From: Nitrospirales bacterium
Lineage (GTDB): Bacteria > Nitrospirota > Nitrospiria > Nitrospirales > UBA8639
Assembly (NCBI GenBank): GCA_029261305.1
Contig: JAJDBO010000355.1
Span: 1-13,676, forward strand
Direction of reading: 5' to 3'
DNA: 13,676 nt
A program made the translations under genes and the position numbers. Positions 6,711-13,676 of this stretch are shown piece after piece; positions within the stretch are counted from its first letter, which is position 1, and each line of letters opens with the position of its first letter. The notes beneath the pieces were generated by a model. It was not told the origin of the DNA and ran no database searches. It saw nothing but the letters and a program-made list of their open reading frames with translations.

Positions 6711-7961
6711 ATGAACAATAAATTAACGATTCAGGCCATTGACGATGATAGCGACGATCTCTGTTTGTTAGAAGAACTCCTCTGGGAAATACCAGACACC
6801 CACGTGACCTTTCAAGGCTTCGCTGATTTTGAGGCAGGCCTGGAGGCACTCGAGAATGACCCTGGAGATCTGCTCTTTCTTGATTATCGATTAGGCGCCA
6901 AAACCGGCATTGAAGCCTTCCAGGAGGTTCAGAAGATTGGATTTGCAAATCCGGTGATCTTATTGACCGGTCATGGTGATGAGAAAACTGCCGTGGCCGC
7001 ATTGAAAGCCGGCATGGCAGATTATTTGACGAAGGGGACTCTGACGACGTCAACCCTTCAGCGGGCCATTTCTAATGTGTTAGAAAAACACCGGCTTCGC
7101 CAAAATAATTCCGCCCAGGCACAACGCGTCGAAGCTGCGGACCGTGAACTCTTTCGTCGTATCCATAGTGAAAAGGAAGTGTTAGAGCAAACACTCATTG
7201 GAGCCCTAGAGGCCATGACACAGGTCTTATCGATCATGAATCCCGAGGTCTTCAGTCGGTCCATCAGAATCACCCGATACGTCACAGCCATTGCCAAACA
7301 AATGAATCTCACTGTGATTTGGAAATTGGAAGTCGCCGCTCTACTTTCTCAAATCGGCTTTATCACATTCCCTCCAGAAATCCTTCACAACCTGGCCCGC
7401 GGGAAAGAATTAAGTCATCAAGAAACACTACTCCATCAACAATACCCTTCAATCGGCGCTGACATGATTCGAAAAATTCCTCGAATGGGAAAAGTCGCCG
7501 ACTTTATCGAACATCAAGAACATACACTCGATGATCCGGACTCTGAATCCAACCCTGACAACATTCCACTCGAATCGCGAATTCTCAAAGTGGCCATCGA
7601 TTTGGATGCATTGGAATCAACCGGTCATACCAAACAGCAGGCTTTAGATCATCTGCGTACGCATGTCAAAAAATATGATCCAACAGTACTCAATGCTCTT
7701 CGGGCAATATCCAATAAGACTCTTCCATTCAAGACCAAGGAGGTCGCGATGTCTGATCTCAGCCCTCCCATGGTCTTGGCCGAAGATATTCGTGCCAAAT
7801 CAGGAGCCATGGTTCTTCCCAAGGGGCAACCAGTCACCTTTACCATGTTGACACGGCTCCACAATTTCTCGCTTTTTCAGCCAATCAGAGAACCGATCTT
7901 GGTTCTCCTCCCAGTGACGACCCTGCACGAAGAACTCGAATTGGCCGTGACCTCAGGGTAA
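6711..7961 (+). CDS. Response regulator with degenerate HD-GYP domain
   Basis: 416 residues from ATG 6711 (an adjacent TTG at 6708 is the alternative; Shine-Dalgarno weak for both). The receiver (about 5-125) has D11-D13, phospho-acceptor D58 in LLFLDYRLGAKTG, T86 and K108, and closely resembles that of the REC-kinase at 2687. A helical linker (about 125-165) leads to an HD-GYP fold with recognisable framework wording: LLSQIGFI (212-218), QYPSIGADMI (244-253), DFIEHQEH (264-271), IPLESRILKVAIDLDAL. The C-terminal segment (PMVLAEDIRAKSGAMVLPKGQ) is the domain that usually follows HD-GYP in RpfG-like proteins. The HD pair is replaced by S213-Q214, the histidine of HPxxG by Y245 and the second H of HHE by Q269. 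The DGxGYP motif is missing, and VAD has become VAI. Phosphodiesterase activity is therefore unlikely, and a binding or regulatory role is inferred. Confidence 0.85.
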   Translation: MNNKLTIQAIDDDSDDLCLLEELLWEIPDTHVTFQGFADFEAGLEALENDPGDLLFLDYRLGAKTGIEAFQEVQKIGFANPVILLTGHGDEKTAVAALKAGMADYLTKGTLTTSTLQRAISNVLEKHRLRQNNSAQAQRVEAADRELFRRIHSEKEVLEQTLIGALEAMTQVLSIMNPEVFSRSIRITRYVTAIAKQMNLTVIWKLEVAALLSQIGFITFPPEILHNLARGKELSHQETLLHQQYPSIGADMIRKIPRMGKVADFIEHQEHTLDDPDSESNPDNIPLESRILKVAIDLDALESTGHTKQQALDHLRTHVKKYDPTVLNALRAISNKTLPFKTKEVAMSDLSPPMVLAEDIRAKSGAMVLPKGQPVTFTMLTRLHNFSLFQPIREPILVLLPVTTLHEELELAVTSG

Positions 7962-8030
7962 GACATTGGTACAGCCGCAACCGACCCCTAGGTGCCCCCA
8001 AGGCCTATTTCACAAAAACTGAAAACGATA

Positions 8031-8058
8031 TAAACCATCGAAGAGGTTCTGCCGATAA
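8031..8058 (+). promoter_or_regulatory. Weak candidate sigma-28 promoter upstream of the deacetylase gene
   Basis: An exact GCCGATAA at 8051-8058 is preceded by TAAA at 8031-8034, a gap of 16 nt rather than the usual 15. It lies about 100 nt before the WalW-type gene. It is offered mainly because the octamer recurs in three of the intergenic gaps in approximate or exact form. Confidence 0.22.
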
Positions 8059-8105
8059 AGTATCCACGGGCCTATCTATCACACGGCGAGGCTCCACATG
8101 ACCAT

Positions 8106-8131
8106 GACTAGGAACTTATCGTTTCCTGGTC
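8106..8131 (+). repeat. 9-bp stem-loop upstream of the deacetylase gene
   Basis: GACTAGGAA (8106-8114) pairs with TTCCTGGTC (8123-8131) through one G-T wobble, with an eight-base loop. Only TTT follows, so it would be a weak terminator for the preceding gene. It ends 27 nt before ATG 8159, close enough to affect translation initiation of that gene, which lacks a visible Shine-Dalgarno. Confidence 0.4.
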
Positions 8132-8158
8132 TTTACCGATCAATGAATCACATTGCTT

Positions 8159-9160
8159 ATGTTTAACGTCGCACCATCAGATTATTGCAACATAGCCGCC
8201 CACGAGAAACCACGGCTCACGGTCGTCATTGACACCGAAGAAGAATTTGATTGGGACCATGATTTTTCACGAAAGAACACCTCTGTGCAGGCCATGCAAT
8301 GGGTTGGACGGGCTCAAGGTGTTTTTGATGAATATGGGATCACCCCGGTCTATGTCGTTGACTACCCAGTGGCCTCGCAACCAAATGGGTACAAGCCGCT
8401 GGCTGAAATTCACGCGGACGGGGGTTGTGTCATCGGCACCCACTTGCACCCTTGGGTAAATCCTCCATATGAGGAAGTCGTGAATCGGACAAACTCCTTT
8501 GCGGGAAATCTTTCCATGACCTTGGAAAAAACCAAACTCCTAGTGTTGACCGAATGTATCGAAGCACATTTTGGTCGTCGCCCTACGATTTACAAAGCCG
8601 GACGCTATGGCGTCGGGCCGAATACCACAACCATCCTAGAAGAATTAGGGTATGAAATTGATCTCAGCGTGTGTCCACACATGAACTACGCATCAGAAGA
8701 GGGGCCAGACTATTCCGCTAACACCTCGTGGCCATTTTGGTTTGGGAAAAAAAAGCAACTCTTGGAACTTCCGCTCACGGTCGGCTTCACCGGATTGCTG
8801 AGACATGTAGGGCCGGCTCTCCACCCTCTTGCCTCTAATGCATTCTTTACCTCACTACACATTCCGGGAATCTTGGCGAAATTAAATATTCTCAATAAAA
8901 GTTGGCTTTCCCCAGAGGGGTACACTTCTACTGAACATCAACAGGTCACGCGAACCCTCTACAATGCAGGCTTGCGCGTGTTCTCGATGGCCTTTCATAG
9001 TCCATCAGTAGAACCTGGGCATACTCCCTATGTCCGGTCAAACACCGATCTTGATGAATTCCTTGGAAGCCTTCGCCGATTTTTCGATTTCTTTTTTGGA
9101 GAGATGCAGGGAGTCGCAAGCACTCCGCTGATATTGAAACAGGAACTACTCAACACCTAG
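8159..9160 (+). CDS. WalW-type polysaccharide deacetylase family protein
   Basis: 333 residues, no signal peptide, so probably cytoplasmic. The NodB-like fold is indicated by LTVVIDTEEEFDW (20-32, with D25 as candidate catalytic or metal-binding acid) and by GTHLHPWVNPPY, whose H95 and H97-P98 correspond to the metal-binding histidine motif. KAGRYG (about 145) is the usual third motif. The family belongs with carbohydrate esterases that remove acetyl groups from cell-surface sugars, and WalW proteins are associated with lipopolysaccharide-type loci. The substrate cannot be read from sequence. An in-frame TGA at 8144 limits the start to TTG 8153 or ATG 8159, and neither has a Shine-Dalgarno. 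The stop lies 10 nt before the carbamoyltransferase start, so the two form an operon that probably modifies a surface or secreted glycan. Confidence 0.82.
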   Translation: MFNVAPSDYCNIAAHEKPRLTVVIDTEEEFDWDHDFSRKNTSVQAMQWVGRAQGVFDEYGITPVYVVDYPVASQPNGYKPLAEIHADGGCVIGTHLHPWVNPPYEEVVNRTNSFAGNLSMTLEKTKLLVLTECIEAHFGRRPTIYKAGRYGVGPNTTTILEELGYEIDLSVCPHMNYASEEGPDYSANTSWPFWFGKKKQLLELPLTVGFTGLLRHVGPALHPLASNAFFTSLHIPGILAKLNILNKSWLSPEGYTSTEHQQVTRTLYNAGLRVFSMAFHSPSVEPGHTPYVRSNTDLDEFLGSLRRFFDFFFGEMQGVASTPLILKQELLNT

Positions 9161-9170
9161 TGGAGGAGCA

Positions 9171-11006
9171 ATGGTTATCTTAGGCATTTCACCCTTGGAT
9201 AAAGACTCAACGGTTACGTTAATGAAGGATGGGAAAGTCCTCTTCGCAGCCGGGGAAGAACGTTTTACTCGGAACAAACTGCAAAACGGATTTCCTTCAG
9301 AAGCCCTGCAAGCCGGCCTCCGCTACACTGGGATTTCGGTTGACGATATTGATGTCGTGGCCTATCCCTTTTTTGATTGGAAAAAGGAAACCCAACTGTT
9401 TACGAAAAACCTTAAAGATGAGACTGCCTTTCTAGATGAAGCTCCAGTTGATGGAATCCAAAAACAAGTCGACAAGGCATTAGCGAATGTCCCCAACAAT
9501 CGTCCAGTAGTTCCAGGACTCCCCGACCCGAATGAGAAAGTACAAAAATCCTTTGTTCATCGCATGGTCTATAAACTTGCAGGGCCAGAAGGTGTGCTTT
9601 CAAGGAATGTCGCCAAACGCTCATCTCGTGCTTGGAAAAAAGATGCCATGACCTATCACAAGGAATGGCAAGATGACCTTGAGGACAATCTTGAAGGCTT
9701 GGGGCTGAGATCAAAACTCCGCCGCTACGATCATCATCTGTCCCATTCCGCAGGAGCCTTTTTTGCCAGTGGTTTTGAAAAGGCCCTCATCGTCACACTT
9801 GATGGGTATGGATCAGGCTTGGCTGGGTCGGTCTGCATCGGAGACGGCACCAAAATCCGCCGCATTCATGGAATCGAGTATCCCAATTCTCTCGGAACCT
9901 TTTACGAGAGTGTCACTTCGTCCCTAGGATTTAAGCCTTCTCGACATGAAGGAAAAATTGTCGGCCTCGCCGCCTATGGCGATCCCAAAATTCTTGTGGA
10001 TCTCGTCTTGAGCCGCTTTCATCAAGAGCCAGGCAATTTCCGAATGATCGAAAGCAATAACATTTACTTTTCACGCTACCTCGCCAACATGTTCCCGAAG
10101 ATTGACGTGGCCGCCGCCTATCAACATGTGCTTGAAGTCGTTGCGACGGCATACATTCATCATTATGTGGAGCAGACCGGAATTGACACGGTTGTGTTGG
10201 CCGGAGGTGTCATCGCTAATGTGAAATTGAACCAACGCATTTTCGAAATACCTGGACTCAATCATATCTGGGTCTACCCCAATATGGGAGACGGCGGATG
10301 CGGAACAGGCGCAGCCTTCCTCGCCTGTCGCCAAGACCTCAAAAAGCGAGAGCCCTATCAAAACGTGTACTTTGGTCCGGATTATTCAGACGAGGATATA
10401 GTGAAGGAACTCAAGGCCGCTGGCTTGGAATATCAACATCTCCAACCCATTGAGCCCACCATTGCCAAGCTCATTCACGAAGGAAAAGTTGTGGCACGTT
10501 TTAATGGACGAATGGAATATGGCCCACGCTCATTAGGTAACCGCTCCATCTTGTATCGAGCATCCGAACCTGAAGTGAATCAATGGCTGAATCAACGGCT
10601 TGGACGGACGGAATTCATGCCGTTTGCACCGGTCACGCTACATGAAGAACGCAACAAGTGTTACTACAACATGGAAGGTGCCGAACATACGTCACAATTC
10701 ATGACCGTGACATTTAATTGCACCGATTTCATGAAAAAGACATGCCCTGCCGCCGTCCACATTGATGGAACGGCCCGGCCACAGTTGGTTCGGGAAGAAG
10801 GCAATCCAAGTTACTACCGTATCCTCAAGGAGTACTATAAACTCAGTGGCGTTCCCTCGGTCATCAATACCAGCTTCAATATGCACGAGGAACCGATAGT
10901 CAATTCCCCGCATGACGGTATTCGCGCCTTCCTTCAGGGGAATCTGGATTATTTAGCCATTGGCGACTTCTTGGTCGAACACCCGACTCACAAAAAATCC
11001 AAATAG
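9171..11006 (+). CDS. NodU/CmcH/TobZ-type O-carbamoyltransferase
   Basis: 611 residues, a typical length for the family, with both domains intact. The N-terminal ASKHA-like domain starts at VILGISPLDKDSTVTLMKDG and carries the family's EERFTRNK. HHLSH (188-192), D211 in TLDGYG and D374 in NMGDGG match by pattern the metal ligands of TobZ-like enzymes. The C-terminal domain begins near 435 and includes FNGRMEYGPRSLGNRSIL (444 onward), the carbamoyl-phosphate site, and INTSFNMHEEPIV. The family makes a carbamoyl-adenylate from carbamoyl phosphate and ATP and transfers the carbamoyl group to a hydroxyl, as on Nod factor or aminoglycosides. The acceptor here is unknown, but the coupled WalW deacetylase points to a glycan. 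Residues 85-180 hold a charged insert of unclear role. GGAGGAG lies just before ATG 9171. Translation is probably efficient. Confidence 0.93.
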   Translation: MVILGISPLDKDSTVTLMKDGKVLFAAGEERFTRNKLQNGFPSEALQAGLRYTGISVDDIDVVAYPFFDWKKETQLFTKNLKDETAFLDEAPVDGIQKQVDKALANVPNNRPVVPGLPDPNEKVQKSFVHRMVYKLAGPEGVLSRNVAKRSSRAWKKDAMTYHKEWQDDLEDNLEGLGLRSKLRRYDHHLSHSAGAFFASGFEKALIVTLDGYGSGLAGSVCIGDGTKIRRIHGIEYPNSLGTFYESVTSSLGFKPSRHEGKIVGLAAYGDPKILVDLVLSRFHQEPGNFRMIESNNIYFSRYLANMFPKIDVAAAYQHVLEVVATAYIHHYVEQTGIDTVVLAGGVIANVKLNQRIFEIPGLNHIWVYPNMGDGGCGTGAAFLACRQDLKKREPYQNVYFGPDYSDEDIVKELKAAGLEYQHLQPIEPTIAKLIHEGKVVARFNGRMEYGPRSLGNRSILYRASEPEVNQWLNQRLGRTEFMPFAPVTLHEERNKCYYNMEGAEHTSQFMTVTFNCTDFMKKTCPAAVHIDGTARPQLVREEGNPSYYRILKEYYKLSGVPSVINTSFNMHEEPIVNSPHDGIRAFLQGNLDYLAIGDFLVEHPTHKKSK

Positions 11007-11032
11007 GCCGTCAGGTCAATACTCGATATCCC

Positions 11033-11071
11033 GAAAGTGCGTGTGGCCGAATTTCGACCCCACGCACTTTC
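11033..11071. terminator. 11-bp inverted repeat, probable transcript end hairpin
   Basis: GAAAGTGCGTG (11033-11043) is perfectly complementary to CACGCACTTTC (11061-11071), with two more G-C pairs inside after one mismatch. It begins 26 nt after the carbamoyltransferase stop. There is no U-tract, so it is either a Rho-assisted or mRNA-stabilising 3' hairpin or an unusual terminator. The remaining intergenic sequence to 11245 shows only a weak sigma-28-like CTCGATAA at 11088. Confidence 0.5.
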
Positions 11072-11245
11072 AGTATTAACTGCCTCCCTCGATAACCTCA
11101 AAGTCGCCATTCTAGCATTGCCAAAGCCTTTCTCAGCCTTCATTTCAAATTCACCTAGGTAAGATGTTATCGTGTACTGAACAGGTGCATTCCTTGAACA
11201 CGTCTAGGCTCCCGACATCTTCTCATGGTTGTATTTGGAGGTTTC

Positions 11246-13180
11246 ATGCCAAAGCCCTATCAATATCTTTGCGGTATATTGTTCATTGGCATTCTGTCCA
11301 TGGCGTGGCCCCAGACTCTTTGGGCCCAGAGTATGGAAATCGATTATCAGACCAATAACACACAAGCTGCCCAGGATCACCTCCAACTCGGCATCGATTT
11401 CTATCTCACGGATTCCTTGGAATCTGCCATCCAGGAATTTCGTGAGGCGCAACAACTCTGGCCAGAATATGCCAAGGCCCAATGGAACCTCGGCGTAGGA
11501 TTGGCCAAGCTTGGAGACCTTGAAGGTGCGGTGACCGCATGGACGCAAGCTGAACGATTAGATCCCTCAACAATTCCCACCCAAGTCAATCTCTCTGCCT
11601 TGGTCGCATACAACTATGGAGTTGCCCTCCTGAAACAAAGGAAGCTTTCGCAAGCCATCACAGAATGGGAACAGGCCTTACGAATCCAACCTGACCTAGC
11701 GGAAGCGTACTATGCCCTTGGACAGATCTATTCAATCAAAGGGAATATTATTTTATCCCAGCAATACTTAGAACATGCCGTACATTGGGCAGGTGATTGG
11801 TCAGAAGCCTTGAATCAACTCGGCGTCGCGTTCTATCACAATGGGGATTATGCCAACGCACGAAAATATCTAAACCAAGCCCTCCGCCTAAAACCTAAAG
11901 AGGCGCGAGCATATAACAACCTTGGACTTGTGCACATGACAGAAGGTCATTTGGCCGAAGCGGAACAGACCTTCACCACCGCCATCAAATTGGACACCAC
12001 ACTCCCTCAGGCCCATTTCAACCTTGGCGTCCTCTATGCGATAAATCAAGACTGGCTCAGAGTTAAAGCACAACTCCAGACCACGATTCACCTGAACCCT
12101 CGATTCGCTGATGCCCATGCTCTGCTCGGCTCAGCCTTGAGTTCCACGGGAGACTGGCCTCGCGCCATCAACGAATGGCATACTGCACTCGCCCTCAAAC
12201 CCCAGACTCCTCATGCGCACAAACTTTTTCACAACATCGGCATGGGATATCGCCTGCTGAACGCGAACGTGAAGGCTATCGACGCCTTTCAACGCGCGTC
12301 CCATCTCCAACCCTATTCACCACAAACCCAACTCCAACTGGCACTCACCTATGAAGCCAGGAACGATTGGAGTAAAGCCAGCGAACACTACCTCTTGGCC
12401 ATCCAGCACCAACCCGACTGGGCACTTCCGTATTTCAAACTCGGTCTCGTCCGATATCACCAAGGATTTCTTGATGCGGCGATTGAATCCCATCAACGAG
12501 CCATCGCACTGTATCCCGAGTACACGGAAGCCCGTTACCAACTGGGCGTCACGCTTCGCGCTGCTGGACAGCCTCAAGCCAGTCACATTCATATCCAGGT
12601 GGCCGCAGAGCAAGGCATAAGAGAGGCCCAAGAATTGTTGGGCACCATGTTCGCCAACGGCAGTGGCACTGAACGAGATCTCAGCCAAGCCATGAGATGG
12701 TGGTTCCAAGCTGCCTACGCTCCACCCTACGTCGATGGGTCTGAAACCGCTCGAAACCAACTCTCAAGATTACGGGCTTGGGCCTTTTCACACCCAGAAC
12801 ATTCAGATGACATCCATCAGGTGTCATTGGGATTCAAAGCCATTCAAACAGATATTCGAAAACGTGTTTACTACGATCATCTTCCATTCAATGCCAACAG
12901 TGTTGGAGTGCTCATGGCACAATCTGGCCATAGAGATGAAGCCATTCCTATTCTCCTCCAAGAAGCCTTCGCATTAAACTCTGAGTCTCATGACTATTTA
13001 GAATACCTGCTGAAGCAGGAGGACATGACTGTTCATCGCTCACGCATACTCGATTATTTTTGGCAAACGGCGAGCGAAGGGTCAGCAGCCTCCTGCCAAC
13101 TTCTGAAAACCCTTTCGCGGCAGCGTCTATCGCACACAGTTGAATTCACCCAACCGACACCTGAAGGGTGTTCTCGGTGA
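11246..13180 (+). CDS. Exported tetratricopeptide/Sel1 repeat protein
   Basis: 644 residues from ATG 11246, chosen because GGAGG sits 4 nt upstream. The upstream in-frame ATG at 11225 has no Shine-Dalgarno and would spoil the signal peptide. The N-terminus has a lysine, a hydrophobic core (about 8-21) and a cleavage-like LWA-QS near residue 27, so it is likely periplasmic. About eleven consecutive TPR units fill residues 35-440, recognisable by W/Y-NLG and A-x-LxP wording. A Sel1-like unit follows (LLGTMFANGSGTERDLSQAMRWW), then an alpha-helical C-terminal region of about 150 residues without a recognised domain. TPR arrays are protein-binding scaffolds, and no enzymatic motif is visible. The stop overlaps the start of the next gene (GTGA), so it probably works with that membrane sensor, perhaps as its periplasmic partner. 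Confidence 0.88.
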   Translation: MPKPYQYLCGILFIGILSMAWPQTLWAQSMEIDYQTNNTQAAQDHLQLGIDFYLTDSLESAIQEFREAQQLWPEYAKAQWNLGVGLAKLGDLEGAVTAWTQAERLDPSTIPTQVNLSALVAYNYGVALLKQRKLSQAITEWEQALRIQPDLAEAYYALGQIYSIKGNIILSQQYLEHAVHWAGDWSEALNQLGVAFYHNGDYANARKYLNQALRLKPKEARAYNNLGLVHMTEGHLAEAEQTFTTAIKLDTTLPQAHFNLGVLYAINQDWLRVKAQLQTTIHLNPRFADAHALLGSALSSTGDWPRAINEWHTALALKPQTPHAHKLFHNIGMGYRLLNANVKAIDAFQRASHLQPYSPQTQLQLALTYEARNDWSKASEHYLLAIQHQPDWALPYFKLGLVRYHQGFLDAAIESHQRAIALYPEYTEARYQLGVTLRAAGQPQASHIHIQVAAEQGIREAQELLGTMFANGSGTERDLSQAMRWWFQAAYAPPYVDGSETARNQLSRLRAWAFSHPEHSDDIHQVSLGFKAIQTDIRKRVYYDHLPFNANSVGVLMAQSGHRDEAIPILLQEAFALNSESHDYLEYLLKQEDMTVHRSRILDYFWQTASEGSAASCQLLKTLSRQRLSHTVEFTQPTPEGCSR

Positions 13181-13676
13181 ACCGCCTTTTTCAACAACAT
13201 GCGCTTGTGGTCGGACTTACCGCACTCACCATGACCGCCACCATATTCGTCGCAGGAGCATTCCTTCCGGAGTTCATCCAACGCGTGACAGCATGGCAAG
13301 TGAACATGATCAACACTCCCACGATGCATCCCGCTATCGTTATCATCGAAGCGACACCATTAGAGGGAGTGACATGCGAGCAGACAACCATCAATAGATC
13401 GCGCCTAGCGAAAACCATCACGGCACTGAGTCAAGCCGAGGCCAAAATCATTGCACCCATGCTTCCACTCGACGGCCCAAGTTCATCAGCCTGTGGTGGA
13501 GCTTCTGCGGATGCCACACTCATTGAAGCCACCACACTCTCTGGGAGAGTCATGTATCCAGCTTCTGCATTTGAGCCGTTAAAAAATCAGGCCCTAGGCC
13601 ATGGACCTATTGACCAGAGTGTATCGCTTGATAAGCAAGCGCTCCCTTTTGGTCTGGCGATCGCCAAAGCATACCA
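13177..13676 (+). CDS. Membrane-anchored sensor, probably CHASE2 type (N-terminal fragment)
   Basis: The frame is open from GTG 13177 to the window end (166 codons). GTG shares bases with the TGA of the TPR gene, and AAGG lies about 10 nt upstream. A hydrophobic segment at residues 9-30 would anchor the protein. The exported part then reads HPAIVIIEATPLEG, a basic/alanine-rich helix RLAKTITALSQAEAKIIAPMLPLD, and ADATLIEATTLSGRVMYP. The order of strand, helix, AKIIAP strand and ADxxL helix resembles CHASE2 sensory domains, which usually sit upstream of kinase, adenylate cyclase or GGDEF outputs. The usual CHASE2 WPW motif is not evident, so the assignment is moderate. The output domain is beyond the window. 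Translational coupling suggests complex formation with the TPR protein. Confidence 0.6.
   Translation, partial: MNRLFQQHALVVGLTALTMTATIFVAGAFLPEFIQRVTAWQVNMINTPTMHPAIVIIEATPLEGVTCEQTTINRSRLAKTITALSQAEAKIIAPMLPLDGPSSSACGGASADATLIEATTLSGRVMYPASAFEPLKNQALGHGPIDQSVSLDKQALPFGLAIAKAY

Noticed and set aside
8035..8152. Possible second riboswitch or structured leader before the deacetylase gene
   Set aside because: Only one simple stem-loop is visible and none of the GEMM or other familiar conserved cores is present.
8143..8166. Seven-codon ORF (MNHIAYV) overlapping the deacetylase start, possible leader peptide
   Set aside because: Too short to distinguish from chance; no ribosome-binding site.
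12317..12760. 147-residue minus-strand ORF within the TPR gene
   Set aside because: Shadow of the repeat-rich TPR coding sequence; no start signal or recognisable motif.
1..13676. CRISPR array, tRNA/rRNA genes, insertion sequences or phage ends
   Set aside because: No regularly spaced repeats, cloverleaf-like segments, transposase motifs or terminal repeats were found by reading the window.

Overview
This 13.7 kb window is a signalling-rich stretch of a Gram-negative-type bacterial chromosome. Every supported gene lies on the + strand. Base composition looks close to 50% GC. The mix of stand-alone receivers, REC-kinases, a CheY/HD-GYP hybrid, a c-di-GMP riboswitch, a WalW/carbamoyltransferase pair and a periplasmic TPR/CHASE2 pair would suit Nitrospirota (Nitrospira-like) or a related environmental lineage. 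No marker gene is present, so this placement is only a guess.

Region 1 (1-4334) is a compact phosphorelay operon. It holds the 3' end of a hybrid histidine kinase (terminal receiver only), a REC-GAF-PAS-HisKA-HATPase kinase with a phytochrome-type H-box, a REC-HisKA-HATPase kinase started from TTG or ATG, and a single-domain receiver overlapping it by 26 nt.

Region 2 (4335-6336) opens with a 17-nt inverted repeat and a candidate sigma-28 promoter. A well-formed GEMM-I (cyclic-di-GMP-I) riboswitch aptamer follows (about 4571-4672), then an intrinsic terminator (4692-4733). Downstream are three tandem, paralogous Rcp1-like single-domain response regulators. Part of the aptamer core can pair with the 5' arm of the terminator, so the leader looks like a transcriptional OFF switch at high c-di-GMP.

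Region 3 (6337-7961) is a 370-nt gap carrying a second sigma-28-like element with the same internal spacing as the first. It precedes a REC/HD-GYP protein whose phosphodiesterase metal ligands have nearly all been replaced, probably a c-di-GMP-related pseudo-enzyme.

Region 4 (7962-11071) is a two-gene unit: a WalW-type polysaccharide deacetylase and a NodU/CmcH/TobZ-type O-carbamoyltransferase. A third GCCGATAA element lies upstream and a long inverted repeat downstream. Region 5 (11246 to the end) is an exported TPR/Sel1 protein coupled by a GTGA overlap to an N-terminal fragment of a membrane-anchored, probably CHASE2-type, sensor.

The most interesting reading is a junction between two-component signalling and c-di-GMP. 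A phytochrome-like kinase without a phytochrome photosensory module sits near three Rcp-type receivers, the class that partners such kinases. Synthesis of those receivers is apparently gated by a c-di-GMP riboswitch, and a degenerate HD-GYP protein follows. The individual components are supported by sequence; the circuit is inference.
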